The notes under the pieces were generated by a model. The model worked only from the letters and a program-made list of their open reading frames with translations. It did no database searches and was not told the DNA's origin. From contig CAIYDY010000119.1 in assembly GCA_903925015.1 (NCBI GenBank), positions 1-64,000 on the forward strand: a stretch of 64,000 nt of DNA, given 5' to 3'. Positions 16,958 through 24,288 of the stretch are shown one piece after another (the stretch's first letter is position 1; the number at the start of each line of letters is the position of its first letter). The position numbers and the translations under genes were made by a program. Source of the DNA: an uncultured Acidobacteriia bacterium (lineage in GTDB: Bacteria > Acidobacteriota > Terriglobia > Bryobacterales > Bryobacteraceae).

Positions 16958-17533
16958 ATGGCCGTACTTATCGATGCAATCAATGTGAAGCGCAGGACGC
17001 TGATTGAACACGAAAACGTTCCGTTTTCTTGTTTGGAAGCGGAGGTGAGTTCGCCGACGGCGCGCGGCGGGCAGACCCTGGTCCGGTTGAAACTGCGCAA
17101 TCTGCTCACCAGCGCCGTGTTTGAAAAGACCTTCAAGGCGGGCGACAAGTTCAAGGAACCGGATCTGACGGTTGTCCAGGCCTCGTATCTCTACAGCGAT
17201 TCGGAGGGCTCGTATTTCCTCGACCAGGAGAGCTTTGAAACGCTCACGCTCACCGAGAACATGCTGGGGAGCGCGCTGGATCTTCTAGTGGACGGGACCG
17301 TCATCGAGCTGCAAAAGTTCAACGGGAACCCGATCGGGCTGGAACTGCCGATCCACGTGGAATTGGTGGTGGAATTCGCGGAACTGGGCTCGAAGGGCGA
17401 TACCTCCAGTGGCGGCGCAACGAAAATGGCTCGTTTGGAGACCGGTTTGGAGCTTCGCGTGCCGTTGTTCATCAAGGAAGGCGAGAAGATCAAAGTCGCC
17501 ACGGAAACACGGAGCTTCGCCGGACGGGCGTGA
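16958..17533 (+). CDS. efp: Elongation factor P-like protein with an atypical tip loop
   Basis: A 191-residue three-domain protein of the EF-P family, which rescues ribosomes stalled at polyproline. Strong matches are LRNLLTSAVFEKTFKAGDKF, GNPIGLELPIHVELVV, SSGGATKMARLETG and the C-terminal LRVPLFIKEGEKIKVATETRSFAGRA. The N-terminal domain is more divergent. In the loop that is normally PGKG or PGRG, this protein has SPTARGGQT, with Arg36 at the tip and one or two extra residues. Family knowledge says the tip Lys or Arg is modified by EpmA, EarP or other enzymes; none of these genes is in view. It may be a second EF-P paralogue. It is not a YeiP, judging from its C-terminus. Confidence 0.85.
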   Translation: MAVLIDAINVKRRTLIEHENVPFSCLEAEVSSPTARGGQTLVRLKLRNLLTSAVFEKTFKAGDKFKEPDLTVVQASYLYSDSEGSYFLDQESFETLTLTENMLGSALDLLVDGTVIELQKFNGNPIGLELPIHVELVVEFAELGSKGDTSSGGATKMARLETGLELRVPLFIKEGEKIKVATETRSFAGRA

Positions 17534-17575
17534 GCGGGCTTTGAGCCCTCCCACGCCATATTCCGGATACGGGAG

Positions 17576-18103
17576 CTAGCGGCCGGGACCGCGGGGAGCG
17601 CTGGACGGCGGCACAACGCCCTTCAGGCGCAGGTACACGGCGGTGTAGCCATATTCTTCGCTGGAGTGCACCGTATTGTATTCCAGAGCGGCCAAGCGTG
17701 AGCGCTGCTGGCGGCCTTGGCCGACGGTTTCGAATGCGTTGGCTTCGGTGACGGAGTCGAAGGCGGCGTCGCACAGAGCGATGGAGTCCTTCATGGCGGC
17801 CACGAGATCGGCCTTGGCCGTCTTTTTGGCGACGCTTTCGGGCTTTGGCTTGCCGGCGGCCATGGAGCAGAAAAGGCCCTGGGCATCGGCGATGTGGGCG
17901 ATCAATTCACCAAAACTACGGATGTCGGCGGTGGGCTTGAAGCCGTAGCTTTCCTCCGGCATGGCTTCGGCGAGCTTCTGGAGGTTGCCTTTGGCACCGG
18001 TCCAGATGGTTTTGGCCTCGGCGATGTGGGCTGTGGTGCTTTGCGCTTGCAGGGCGAAGGTGCCGGCAAGCACGAAAATGGCGAGTGCGAGTGTTTTCTT
18101 CAT
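17576..18103 (-). CDS. DinB-superfamily protein with signal peptide
   Basis: A 175-residue protein. The signal peptide (about 1-20, ending ALQA) precedes a four-helix DinB/YfiT-like domain: IAEAKTIWTGAKGNLQKLAEAM, SYGFKPTADIRSFGELIAHIADAQ, then LAALEYNTVHSSEEYGYTAVYLR. Two histidines (in LIAHIAD and YNTVHSSEEYG) fit the usual metal-binding His triad in part. DinB-like proteins often act as metal-dependent thiol S-transferases, but exported members in Acidobacteria are uncharacterised. Start ATG 18103 is followed by a clear KK leader; upstream in-frame sequence is not signal-like. Confidence 0.75.
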   Translation of the reverse strand: MKKTLALAIFVLAGTFALQAQSTTAHIAEAKTIWTGAKGNLQKLAEAMPEESYGFKPTADIRSFGELIAHIADAQGLFCSMAAGKPKPESVAKKTAKADLVAAMKDSIALCDAAFDSVTEANAFETVGQGRQQRSRLAALEYNTVHSSEEYGYTAVYLRLKGVVPPSSAPRGPGR

Positions 18104-18126
18104 TATGGAAATGCCTCGCTTGATTT

Positions 18127-18150
18127 TAGCCCGTCGGGGGCTACGGGCTA
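18127..18150. terminator. Perfect 8-bp inverted repeat at the end of the glycosyltransferase-methyltransferase gene
   Basis: TAGCCCGT (18127-18134) pairs perfectly with ACGGGCTA (18143-18150) around an 8-base loop. The right arm contains the stop codon of the leftward fusion gene. No run of T follows on the minus strand, so it could be a weak or factor-dependent terminator, or an mRNA 3' end stabiliser. Confidence 0.35.
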
Positions 18151-19590
18151 TTTGCCAGCCGGGTCTTCCTTGCGGCGGGCGATGGCGATGATCGATGTGG
18201 GCTCCCATGGAAGCTTGGCATCAATGCTGCGCCAGAGCCAGACGAATTTGTCGAAAACCCGCATGCCGTTGGGCGTGAGGTTTTTCGATTTCAGGACTTG
18301 GCCCACGATCCTCCAACCGGGCATGGAGACGCGATTGAAGTTGAGGATCGTTTCCACGTCGTAGCCAGCGGCTTCCATCAGCGTTTTCAGACCTGCGGGC
18401 ACGTAGCGGCGGTAGTGGCCGACGGCCTTGTCAAGACTCCCGTAGGCTGCGGGTCCGTTCGGCACCAGCAGCAGCAGGTATCCGCCGGGGGCTAGCAAGG
18501 TGCGGATTCGCTCAAGGGTACCGGCGTCGTCCTTGATGTGTTCGAGGACGTTCAAGCAGACCACGGTATCGAGTTGGCCCTCGAACGGGCGGAAATCCTC
18601 GGCGTTTTCGGCGTCGAGGTGCTGCACTTCCACGGCCGGCCGGTTGCGGAAACGGATCCGGAGCTGCTCGAGATGCTCGCGCTCCAAGTCCGTCGCGACA
18701 TAGCGCTTGCGACCGGGGCAGAGGTGCTTGGCCATGTTGCCGGTACCGGCTCCGATTTCCAAAACGCGCTGCCCAACCCACGGGGAGATGGTTTCCGCCA
18801 TCCAAGCGTTGAATTTGGGTGCTGCGGCCATGGCGTCGAGCGCTGCCGGGCCACCGTCGGTGTAGAGTTGGCCGCTGAACCGGGCTCGACCGATGGCATA
18901 GACGGCTTCGAAGGCGTCCTTCAAGCCGATCTTTTTGCCTTCCTCATAGGTGCGGCCGTGGTAGCTGATGGCGGTTTCGTAGATGCGGGCCTTGCGGCGG
19001 GCAAGCTTGATGGTGATTTCGGGCTCGATGCCAAAGCGGTCGTTCTCAATCGGGATGGACTTGGCGAGGGTCGTGCGGAAGACCTTGTAGCAGGTCTCCA
19101 TGTCGGTCAGATTGAGGTCGGCGGCGATGTTGCAGAGGGTGGTGAGGGCGTGGTTGGCGAGGGAGTGCCAATAGTACAGAACGCGGCGCTCCTCCGAGGC
19201 GAGGAACCGGGAGCCAAAGACGGCGTCGGCCTTGCCTTCGAGCAGGGGGGCAAGCAGTTTGGGGTATTCGGCGGGATCGTATTCGAGATCGGCGTCCTGG
19301 ATGAGGCAATAGTCGCTGTCGGACGCGACGTTGGCGATGGCGGTGCGGATGGCGGCACCCTTGCCCTGGTTCTTCGCCTGGCGGACGAGGCGGATGGAAA
19401 TTTCCGGGTGCTCGGTACTAAAGTCTTCGACCAATTCTGCCGATCCATCTGTAGAGCAATCGTCCACGACGATGATTTCGCGGGTGATTCCATCGGGCAA
19501 GGGCGCGTGGAGGACACGGCCAAGAACTTCTCGGATGTACTGCTCCTCGTTGTAAACGGGGATAAGGACGGATAATTTTGCTGACGCCAT
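18148..19590 (-). CDS. Fused family 2 glycosyltransferase and SAM-dependent methyltransferase
   Basis: A 480-residue two-domain protein. Residues 1-230 form a GT2 transferase resembling dolichol/undecaprenyl-phosphate mannose synthases: SVLIPVYNEEQYI, EIIVVDDCSTDGS, NQGKGAAIRT, and QDADLEYDPAEYP with the DxD nucleotide-sugar site. The second half (about 250-475) is a class I methyltransferase with VLEIGAGTGNMAKHL, ATDLE and CLNVLEHIKDD, followed by PGGYLLLLVPNG. It has no obvious TM helix. It probably modifies a lipid-linked sugar or a surface glycan, but the acceptor is unknown. ATG 19590 starts directly at the conserved first beta strand. A 170-base divergent region separates it from a PEP-CTERM gene. 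Confidence 0.85.
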   Translation of the reverse strand: MASAKLSVLIPVYNEEQYIREVLGRVLHAPLPDGITREIIVVDDCSTDGSAELVEDFSTEHPEISIRLVRQAKNQGKGAAIRTAIANVASDSDYCLIQDADLEYDPAEYPKLLAPLLEGKADAVFGSRFLASEERRVLYYWHSLANHALTTLCNIAADLNLTDMETCYKVFRTTLAKSIPIENDRFGIEPEITIKLARRKARIYETAISYHGRTYEEGKKIGLKDAFEAVYAIGRARFSGQLYTDGGPAALDAMAAAPKFNAWMAETISPWVGQRVLEIGAGTGNMAKHLCPGRKRYVATDLEREHLEQLRIRFRNRPAVEVQHLDAENAEDFRPFEGQLDTVVCLNVLEHIKDDAGTLERIRTLLAPGGYLLLLVPNGPAAYGSLDKAVGHYRRYVPAGLKTLMEAAGYDVETILNFNRVSMPGWRIVGQVLKSKNLTPNGMRVFDKFVWLWRSIDAKLPWEPTSIIAIARRKEDPAGK

Positions 19591-19709
19591 GTCGAATTGC
19601 TATTGTAAACGTCCGCCGCGCACGCCGTGGGCGTTGGCGGCTACCCCCATCGGGAAATAAGAGGTATTGTGCAGGTGACGGAGACTTCACTATGATGCAA
19701 ATCAGGGAT

Positions 19710-19738
19710 GGTTTGCGGGAGCGCAGTGCTCCGCAACC
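19710..19738. promoter_or_regulatory. Hairpin in the leader of the third PEP-CTERM gene
   Basis: GGTTTGCGGGAGC (19710-19722) can pair with GCTCCGCAACC (19728-19738), with small bulges and a five-base loop. It lies about 22 bases before ATG 19761, where the transcript leader would fold, and could affect translation. The role is inferred from position only. The rest of the 19591-19760 gap shows no gene. Confidence 0.3.
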
Positions 19739-19760
19739 GGGAGGAAGAGTGGGACTATTG

Positions 19761-20279
19761 ATGCATCTCCGCGAGGCTATTCAATTTGCGCACAGGGCCC
19801 GCGTATGGTCACTTTGCCTGTTGTTTCTACTGTGTTCGGTGGCAGGACTCGCAAATTCGATTGGACAGCCCAATGCTTCGTTGGTGGTGGATGCGAACGC
19901 GAACCAGTTGAGTTTTGGCTCCCTGACGCCGTCGGTTTACCAGTATTTCAATATCGGCAGCAGCTTGTTTGATCCGGGACTGCCGTCGTTTGGCAACTCG
20001 CCGAACAATTTCCTCTCGACCGGCAACACTATGAATATCCCCACTTGGAATCCACAGTTGCTTGTTGGGGTGTCGCAGCTGGTGCCGGGGAGCACGAGTT
20101 CGCAACAAGCCTCATCGGAGCAAGCGGCGGCACCGGAGCCCCGGACGGCGATGTTGTTCAGCTGTGGGCTGATGGTTCTGGCGTGGCGGGTTCGGCGGTC
20201 GATGAATCTTGAGGGTGGAGCCCGCTATACAGCTGCAGGAACTGGGCCACCGTCAATTGCTCCGCACGTTGGCCCATAA
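19761..20279 (+). CDS. Small PEP-CTERM-like surface protein
   Basis: A 172-residue exported protein. ATG 19761 begins with basic residues and a signal helix (VWSLCLLFLLCSVAGLANS). The middle is Asn/Ser/Leu-rich without a recognised fold, and includes a low-complexity SSQQASSEQAA. The sorting region reads APEPRTAMLFSCGLMVLAW and then RVRRS. It matches the PEP-CTERM pattern, although about 24 residues follow the Arg cluster, more than usual. That tail overlaps the convergent rsmA gene by 122 bases, so either the stop has drifted or the frame continues by chance. Longer upstream starts are possible but do not look like a signal peptide. Confidence 0.7.
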   Translation: MHLREAIQFAHRARVWSLCLLFLLCSVAGLANSIGQPNASLVVDANANQLSFGSLTPSVYQYFNIGSSLFDPGLPSFGNSPNNFLSTGNTMNIPTWNPQLLVGVSQLVPGSTSSQQASSEQAAAPEPRTAMLFSCGLMVLAWRVRRSMNLEGGARYTAAGTGPPSIAPHVGP

Positions 20280-20979
20280 ATTCCGCAACGGCCTCCAGTT
20301 CCTGTGGAGTATTGGTGCCTGACAGGTTGTTGCGAAGGGTCTTGCGCTTCTGGCGGAAGCAGCCGGAGGCAAAGTCGAGGAATGCCGCGACGTCCAAGTC
20401 TGCCGGAGGCAGGTGCGGAGTGAGACGGATGACGGTGGAATCCACCATCGGTGGCGGTCTGAAGGCTCCGGGCGGTACTTGGAATAGACGCGCGGTTTTG
20501 GCTAGGAGCTGGCATTCGACAGAGAAATAGCCGAAATCACGGGTCCCGGGTGTTGCTGTGATCCGTTCAGCGACCTCGCGCTGGATGAGGAAGACTGCTT
20601 GGCGCAACGGTCCGGGTTTTCGGAGGAATTTGGAAATGATTGCGGTGGAGGCGTAGTAGGGGAGGTTGCCGACTAAATTCCCTTCGCCCCAAGTGGTCCA
20701 ATCGATGTTGAGGGCATCACCCTCAACCACCTCCAGCTTGGGTTCCCAACGCCAACGGACACGGAGCTGCTCGGCGAGTGCAGGGTCCAGTTCGATGACG
20801 ACGACCCGCTTGCTGTACTGGAGGAGGCGTTCAGTGAGAGCACCCTTGCCCGGTCCGATCTCGATTGTGAGGTCGCTCGGCTCATCAAGTGCGAGTGGGT
20901 TGACGCAGCCTGCTTTTGCGATGCGTTCGAGTGCTTTGGGGCTTGCCAGAAAATGCTGGCCGAGCTTCTGTCTTGACAA
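20158..20979 (-). CDS. rsmA: 16S rRNA dimethyladenosine transferase RsmA (KsgA)
   Basis: A 273-residue methyltransferase that dimethylates two adjacent adenosines near the 3' end of 16S rRNA. It has KLGQHFL at the start, the SAM motif IEIGPGKGALTERL, the acidic VVVIELDPALAEQL, GDALNIDW, and the catalytic NLVGNLPYYAST (NLPY). A C-terminal domain contains FRQKRKTLRNNL. Length is normal. It lies 7 bases downstream of the anti-sigma factor gene, suggesting read-through from that operon. Confidence 0.95.
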   Translation of the reverse strand: MSRQKLGQHFLASPKALERIAKAGCVNPLALDEPSDLTIEIGPGKGALTERLLQYSKRVVVIELDPALAEQLRVRWRWEPKLEVVEGDALNIDWTTWGEGNLVGNLPYYASTAIISKFLRKPGPLRQAVFLIQREVAERITATPGTRDFGYFSVECQLLAKTARLFQVPPGAFRPPPMVDSTVIRLTPHLPPADLDVAAFLDFASGCFRQKRKTLRNNLSGTNTPQELEAVAEFMGQRAEQLTVAQFLQLYSGLHPQDSSTAEPATPEPSAHS

Positions 20980-20986
20980 TGTCCGG

Positions 20987-21688
20987 TTAGCTCTTCTCTC
21001 TCAGGTGCCGAATGGAGAACAGGCGCTTGCTGGCGACGGGTCGACCCAGCCGGGTGGCCGGCGTAAAAGTGCTGTAGAGGACCAGATTGCTGATCTCGCG
21101 CAGTTCTTCGGGGGTCGGATTGATTTCCTGGGGCTCGTAGTTGGTGACGCGACCACCGGCATCGACTGTCAATTTGACCATGACGTCGCGGCCCTTGAAG
21201 GAAAACGGAGTCAATTCGTCGATCATGACTTCGGTCGAGTAGCCGACCGGCATTTCCTCGTCCCATTCGGGTGGGAGGTGCAGGGTGTTTACGATGACGC
21301 CGAAGCAAAGGAACGAGGTCAAGATGCCGCCTGCGGCAGGGACGGCGAAGGGCTTCAGCAGATTGTCGAAAAAGCGGCGGATGCGCGTTTCCGTGCTAAC
21401 GCGCCAAGTGGAGAAGTCCTGTTTGGCCAGCTGACGCGAACGTTCGCGTCGTGCCATGCCGAACAGTCTGGACTGTAGGGTCTGCGGAACCCGGCGGCCG
21501 GGCAAATGCCGAAGGCCCGCCCGAAGAGATTGGACGTCGGTCCGGTACCGTTCGCATTCGCGGCAATAGTTCAAATGGGAATCCACCACGTTTCGGTTGG
21601 CCCCGGTTAGGCCGCCCGAAATGTAGTCCCACATGGACTCGCGGATTGTGGCACAACTTGGTTGCTGCATCACTTCAACATCCCTCAT
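20987..21688 (-). CDS. Anti-sigma factor with zinc-finger and TonB-like C-terminal domains
   Basis: A 233-residue membrane protein. The N-terminal ZAS-like region has HLNYCRECERY (HxxxCxxC), after MWDYISGGL. One TM helix lies around residues 120-140 (GGILTSFLCFGVIVNTLHL). The C-terminal domain (about 160-230) has MVKLTVDAGGRVTNYEPQEI and LREISNLVLYSTFTPATRLG, which resembles the energy-transducing TonB C-terminal fold. It should bind and silence the ECF sigma factor encoded just upstream. ATG 21688 overlaps the sigma TGA (ATGA). ATG 21670 is a second possible start. Confidence 0.75.
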   Translation of the reverse strand: MRDVEVMQQPSCATIRESMWDYISGGLTGANRNVVDSHLNYCRECERYRTDVQSLRAGLRHLPGRRVPQTLQSRLFGMARRERSRQLAKQDFSTWRVSTETRIRRFFDNLLKPFAVPAAGGILTSFLCFGVIVNTLHLPPEWDEEMPVGYSTEVMIDELTPFSFKGRDVMVKLTVDAGGRVTNYEPQEINPTPEELREISNLVLYSTFTPATRLGRPVASKRLFSIRHLREKS

Positions 21689-22347
21689 ACTCTTGGTACC
21701 AATTGCAACGAGGTTTGCGGTTCCAGCCGGTTGGCCAAGTACTTTCGCAACGCCTCGCGTCCGCGCATGATCCTGGATTTCACGGTGCCGATGGACACCT
21801 CCAGGATCTCCGCAATCTCGTCGTAGCTGAGTCCGTCCACTTCCCGCAAAACAACTGCGGCGCGGAAAACCGGACTCACTGCCGCCAAGCCCTCTTCCAA
21901 GAGCAATTGGGCTTCGCGGTTCATCGTGAAATCGAAGGGCGTCTCGCCGGAATCCACCAACTGGCGCTCGCGTACCTCGGAATCCTCGAACGTCTCCTCC
22001 AAGCCGGTTTCGCCCCGCCGGTGGCGAAACAGCCACCGCCGCCGGTTGTGGGATTCGTTGACGGCGATCCGATAGACCCACGTCCGCAAACTGCTCTCGC
22101 CGCGGAAATTCTCCACGTTGCGGAAGATCTTCAGGAAAACCTCTTGGACGACATCGGCGGCATCGGACGGATCGTTCAACAACCGCCACGCCAAGTTGTA
22201 GACCGGGGCTTGGAAGCGCCGGATCAATGTCTCGTAGGCATCCTGATCGTTGGCCTGCAGGCCCGAGATCAGGCGTTGGTCCGCCAGAGCAGCTTCCTGC
22301 TCCGGGGTGAGGCACGCGGTTAGGTTGAGGTACGACGTTCCGGTCAC
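21685..22347 (-). CDS. RpoE-like ECF sigma factor
   Basis: A 220-residue sigma-70 family factor. Region 2 (about 45-115) has RRFQAPVYNLAWRLL, DAADVVQEVFLKIFR and SLRTWVYRIAVNESHNRRR. Region 4 (about 150-205) has VVLREVDGLSYDEIAEILEVSIGTVKSRI with the helix-turn-helix. Its start overlaps the stop of the radical SAM gene (ATGA), and its stop overlaps the anti-sigma start, so three genes are translationally coupled. It likely responds to envelope or oxidative cues through the anti-sigma factor. Confidence 0.93.
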   Translation of the reverse strand: MTGTSYLNLTACLTPEQEAALADQRLISGLQANDQDAYETLIRRFQAPVYNLAWRLLNDPSDAADVVQEVFLKIFRNVENFRGESSLRTWVYRIAVNESHNRRRWLFRHRRGETGLEETFEDSEVRERQLVDSGETPFDFTMNREAQLLLEEGLAAVSPVFRAAVVLREVDGLSYDEIAEILEVSIGTVKSRIMRGREALRKYLANRLEPQTSLQLVPRV

Positions 22348-23246
22348 GGTAGAACTGCCCCCAATTTATCAGACTCCGCGGGTTCGCGGCTAGTTCCCGG
22401 CCGCGACAGGTATCCGAAACCGCTGGGACCCCATGCGAAGATGCGACCGGCCGCCGTCGCCCTCGAACGCATGGTTTCGAGCGTCTGCTGGTGAAATGCC
22501 GGGTCCAACCATTGCTCCCAGCCATAGTGGCGGCAGATGGCGGCGGCTGGCTCCCGGGTAGTGGCTCCGGATCGTTTGACGGAGCGGACGTGGAACGGAT
22601 CGGCGACGATCGGCCCGTCGGTATACCGCAGGGCTTGGTCAATCAATGGAGCGGGATCGCAGGGCAGGAGCGGCGCGAGGGTCGCGGAGACGTCGATTCC
22701 CGCGTCGCGCAAGGCGGCCACCGTCCGCCAACGCTCCTCGATGGTGGCGCAGTGGGGTTCGAAGATCTTGCGGATATCGTCTCGGTTGGTGGTGAGGGAG
22801 AATCCGACTCGGAGGCAGGTGCGGGTGGAAAGCTTCAAAAGCAGGTCCAAGTCCCTTAGAATCAGGGGCCCGCGTGTCTGGATGGTGAAAACGGCGGGGG
22901 GGCTGGCGATGACTGCGCGCAGGATGCCCGGCATCAGGATTGCCTCGGCCTCGGCGGGTTGGTAGGGGTCCGTGAGGGGCGAGCAATAGATTCGCTGGGT
23001 CGGCCGGAGGGATTTCGCCAGCAATTCGGCGGCGTTGCGCTTGAGCGTGGTGAGCTGGCCCCAGTGGGTCCAGTCCTCCGGCTTCAGGCCACCCTGGAAC
23101 CGCATGGTGGGGACGTAGCAGTATGTGCAGCCGAAAGTGCAGTTTCTGGCAGGGGTGAGAGAATGGGTGAATCCGGCCTCCAGAATGAAGCCCGAGACGG
23201 GGCTTAGGATAGTGCGGGCCTCGGATTCCACGATTCTGAAGGGCAT
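22344..23246 (-). CDS. SPL-like radical SAM protein (Rv2578c type)
   Basis: A 300-residue radical SAM enzyme. The CX3CX2C cluster is C36, C40, C43 (NCTFGCTYCYVPTM). Other motifs are YCSPLTDPYQPAE, FTIQTRGPLILRDLDLL and VGFSLTTNRDD. It matches the spore-photoproduct-lyase-like group often annotated as Rv2578c-family or DNA-repair photolyase, whose reaction is unknown. The last part (FAWGPSGFGYLSRPG) is typical. It is the first gene of a coupled run to a sigma and anti-sigma pair, so its expression is tied to stress control. Confidence 0.85.
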   Translation of the reverse strand: MPFRIVESEARTILSPVSGFILEAGFTHSLTPARNCTFGCTYCYVPTMRFQGGLKPEDWTHWGQLTTLKRNAAELLAKSLRPTQRIYCSPLTDPYQPAEAEAILMPGILRAVIASPPAVFTIQTRGPLILRDLDLLLKLSTRTCLRVGFSLTTNRDDIRKIFEPHCATIEERWRTVAALRDAGIDVSATLAPLLPCDPAPLIDQALRYTDGPIVADPFHVRSVKRSGATTREPAAAICRHYGWEQWLDPAFHQQTLETMRSRATAAGRIFAWGPSGFGYLSRPGTSREPAESDKLGAVLP

Positions 23247-23253
23247 GGGTGGC

Positions 23254-24279
23254 CTACAAATCCAGCGATGCGCGCCCGTAGTTCAGGCAAATCTTGATGT
23301 TTTCCTCTTCGGCGCGCAGTTGGGCATCCTTGCGGAGGCGGCTGAACCGGGGCAAAGGCTGCAGGTGGCGCGACTCCTTGGCGACCATCGCCAACGTGCG
23401 GGAGAGGAAGCGACCGTTGCGTTCCGGGAATGTGATCCAGTAGTTGTCCTCGAGGCATGGCACCTCCAAGGGGTCGCGGGTGATCATTTCGAGGGAGAAC
23501 CGGACCTTGGGGTTGGCTGTGCGGATGGTGGAAACGAATTTCTTCAAGTCCAGGATGCCGTCGCCGAGCGGGACTTCGGAAAGCAGGAAGCCCTTGGCCG
23601 AGGGCTCGACAGCCATATCCTTGACGTGACACATCTTGGCGTAGGGAGCGAGGTCGAGGACGGCTTCGGGTGTGTCGAGGAGCGCGATGTTGTTCCCGAA
23701 ATCGAGCAGGGATCCGAAGTATTCACCGCCGAACTGTTTCATCAGGCCGACCTGCTCGGCGATCGTCCAATCCTTGTGGTTCTCCATGCCGACCGGAATC
23801 TTGAGCTTGTCTGCGATCCCGGCGACTGCTTTCACGGCGGCGGTGCTTTCGGCGACGAACGCCTTCCAGTCGGCCAGAGCAGTCCACTTTTCGTAGCGCC
23901 GGCCTCCGTTGGTTCCGGTGCGAACAGCCACGGCTCCGGCTTCCTTGGCAACCTGGAGCCCGGTCTCGAAGGGCGCGGTGTCCGTTGATTTCGGCATCGG
24001 AACCATGCCTTCGACGTACATGCCAAGCTGGTCGGCCTTCGCGCGGACCTTGCGCGCGGTTTCCATATCCGGCGGCAGTTGCATTTGAACCCCGGCGGCA
24101 CCGAGGGTGTGGCAATGTTCGAGGAACCCAAGCGGCTCGGTGAGCTTGGCGTAGGTCATGTAGCAGGTGGTCGCCATGCCCATTTTCGACTTTGGGGGGT
24201 CTGCGGAGAGGTTCCGATCCAAAGCGAAGGTGGCCGCAGCGGCGGCTACGAAATTGCGGCGGGTGAGAGAGCTTTCCAC
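23254..24279 (-). CDS. Sugar phosphate isomerase/epimerase-like protein with Tat signal
   Basis: A 341-residue protein with a twin-arginine-type leader (LTRRNFVAAAAATFAL) and a xylose-isomerase-like TIM barrel (about 35-300). Barrel signatures include IPVGMENHKDWT (metal glutamate), GSLLDFGN, MCHVKDM and VRFSLEMITRDPL. The family includes myo-inositol and keto-sugar epimerases; many Acidobacteria carry exported versions in sugar catabolism. GTG 24279 is the chosen start. It lies 9 bases after the PIG-L gene stop and is probably co-transcribed with it. Confidence 0.82.
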   Translation of the reverse strand: MESSLTRRNFVAAAAATFALDRNLSADPPKSKMGMATTCYMTYAKLTEPLGFLEHCHTLGAAGVQMQLPPDMETARKVRAKADQLGMYVEGMVPMPKSTDTAPFETGLQVAKEAGAVAVRTGTNGGRRYEKWTALADWKAFVAESTAAVKAVAGIADKLKIPVGMENHKDWTIAEQVGLMKQFGGEYFGSLLDFGNNIALLDTPEAVLDLAPYAKMCHVKDMAVEPSAKGFLLSEVPLGDGILDLKKFVSTIRTANPKVRFSLEMITRDPLEVPCLEDNYWITFPERNGRFLSRTLAMVAKESRHLQPLPRFSRLRKDAQLRAEEENIKICLNYGRASLDL

Positions 24280-24288
24280 AGGAAAATG

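Noticed and set aside
15502-17007. Plus-strand frame of about 500 codons opposite the DUF4038 gene
   Set aside because: Composition is Gly/Val/Ala-rich as expected for antisense reading, and the minus-strand gene has a Tat leader and family motifs.
17536-17548. GGGCT-TTG-AGCCC stem-loop between the EF-P and DinB genes as a terminator
   Set aside because: The stem is only five base pairs and no T run follows on either strand.
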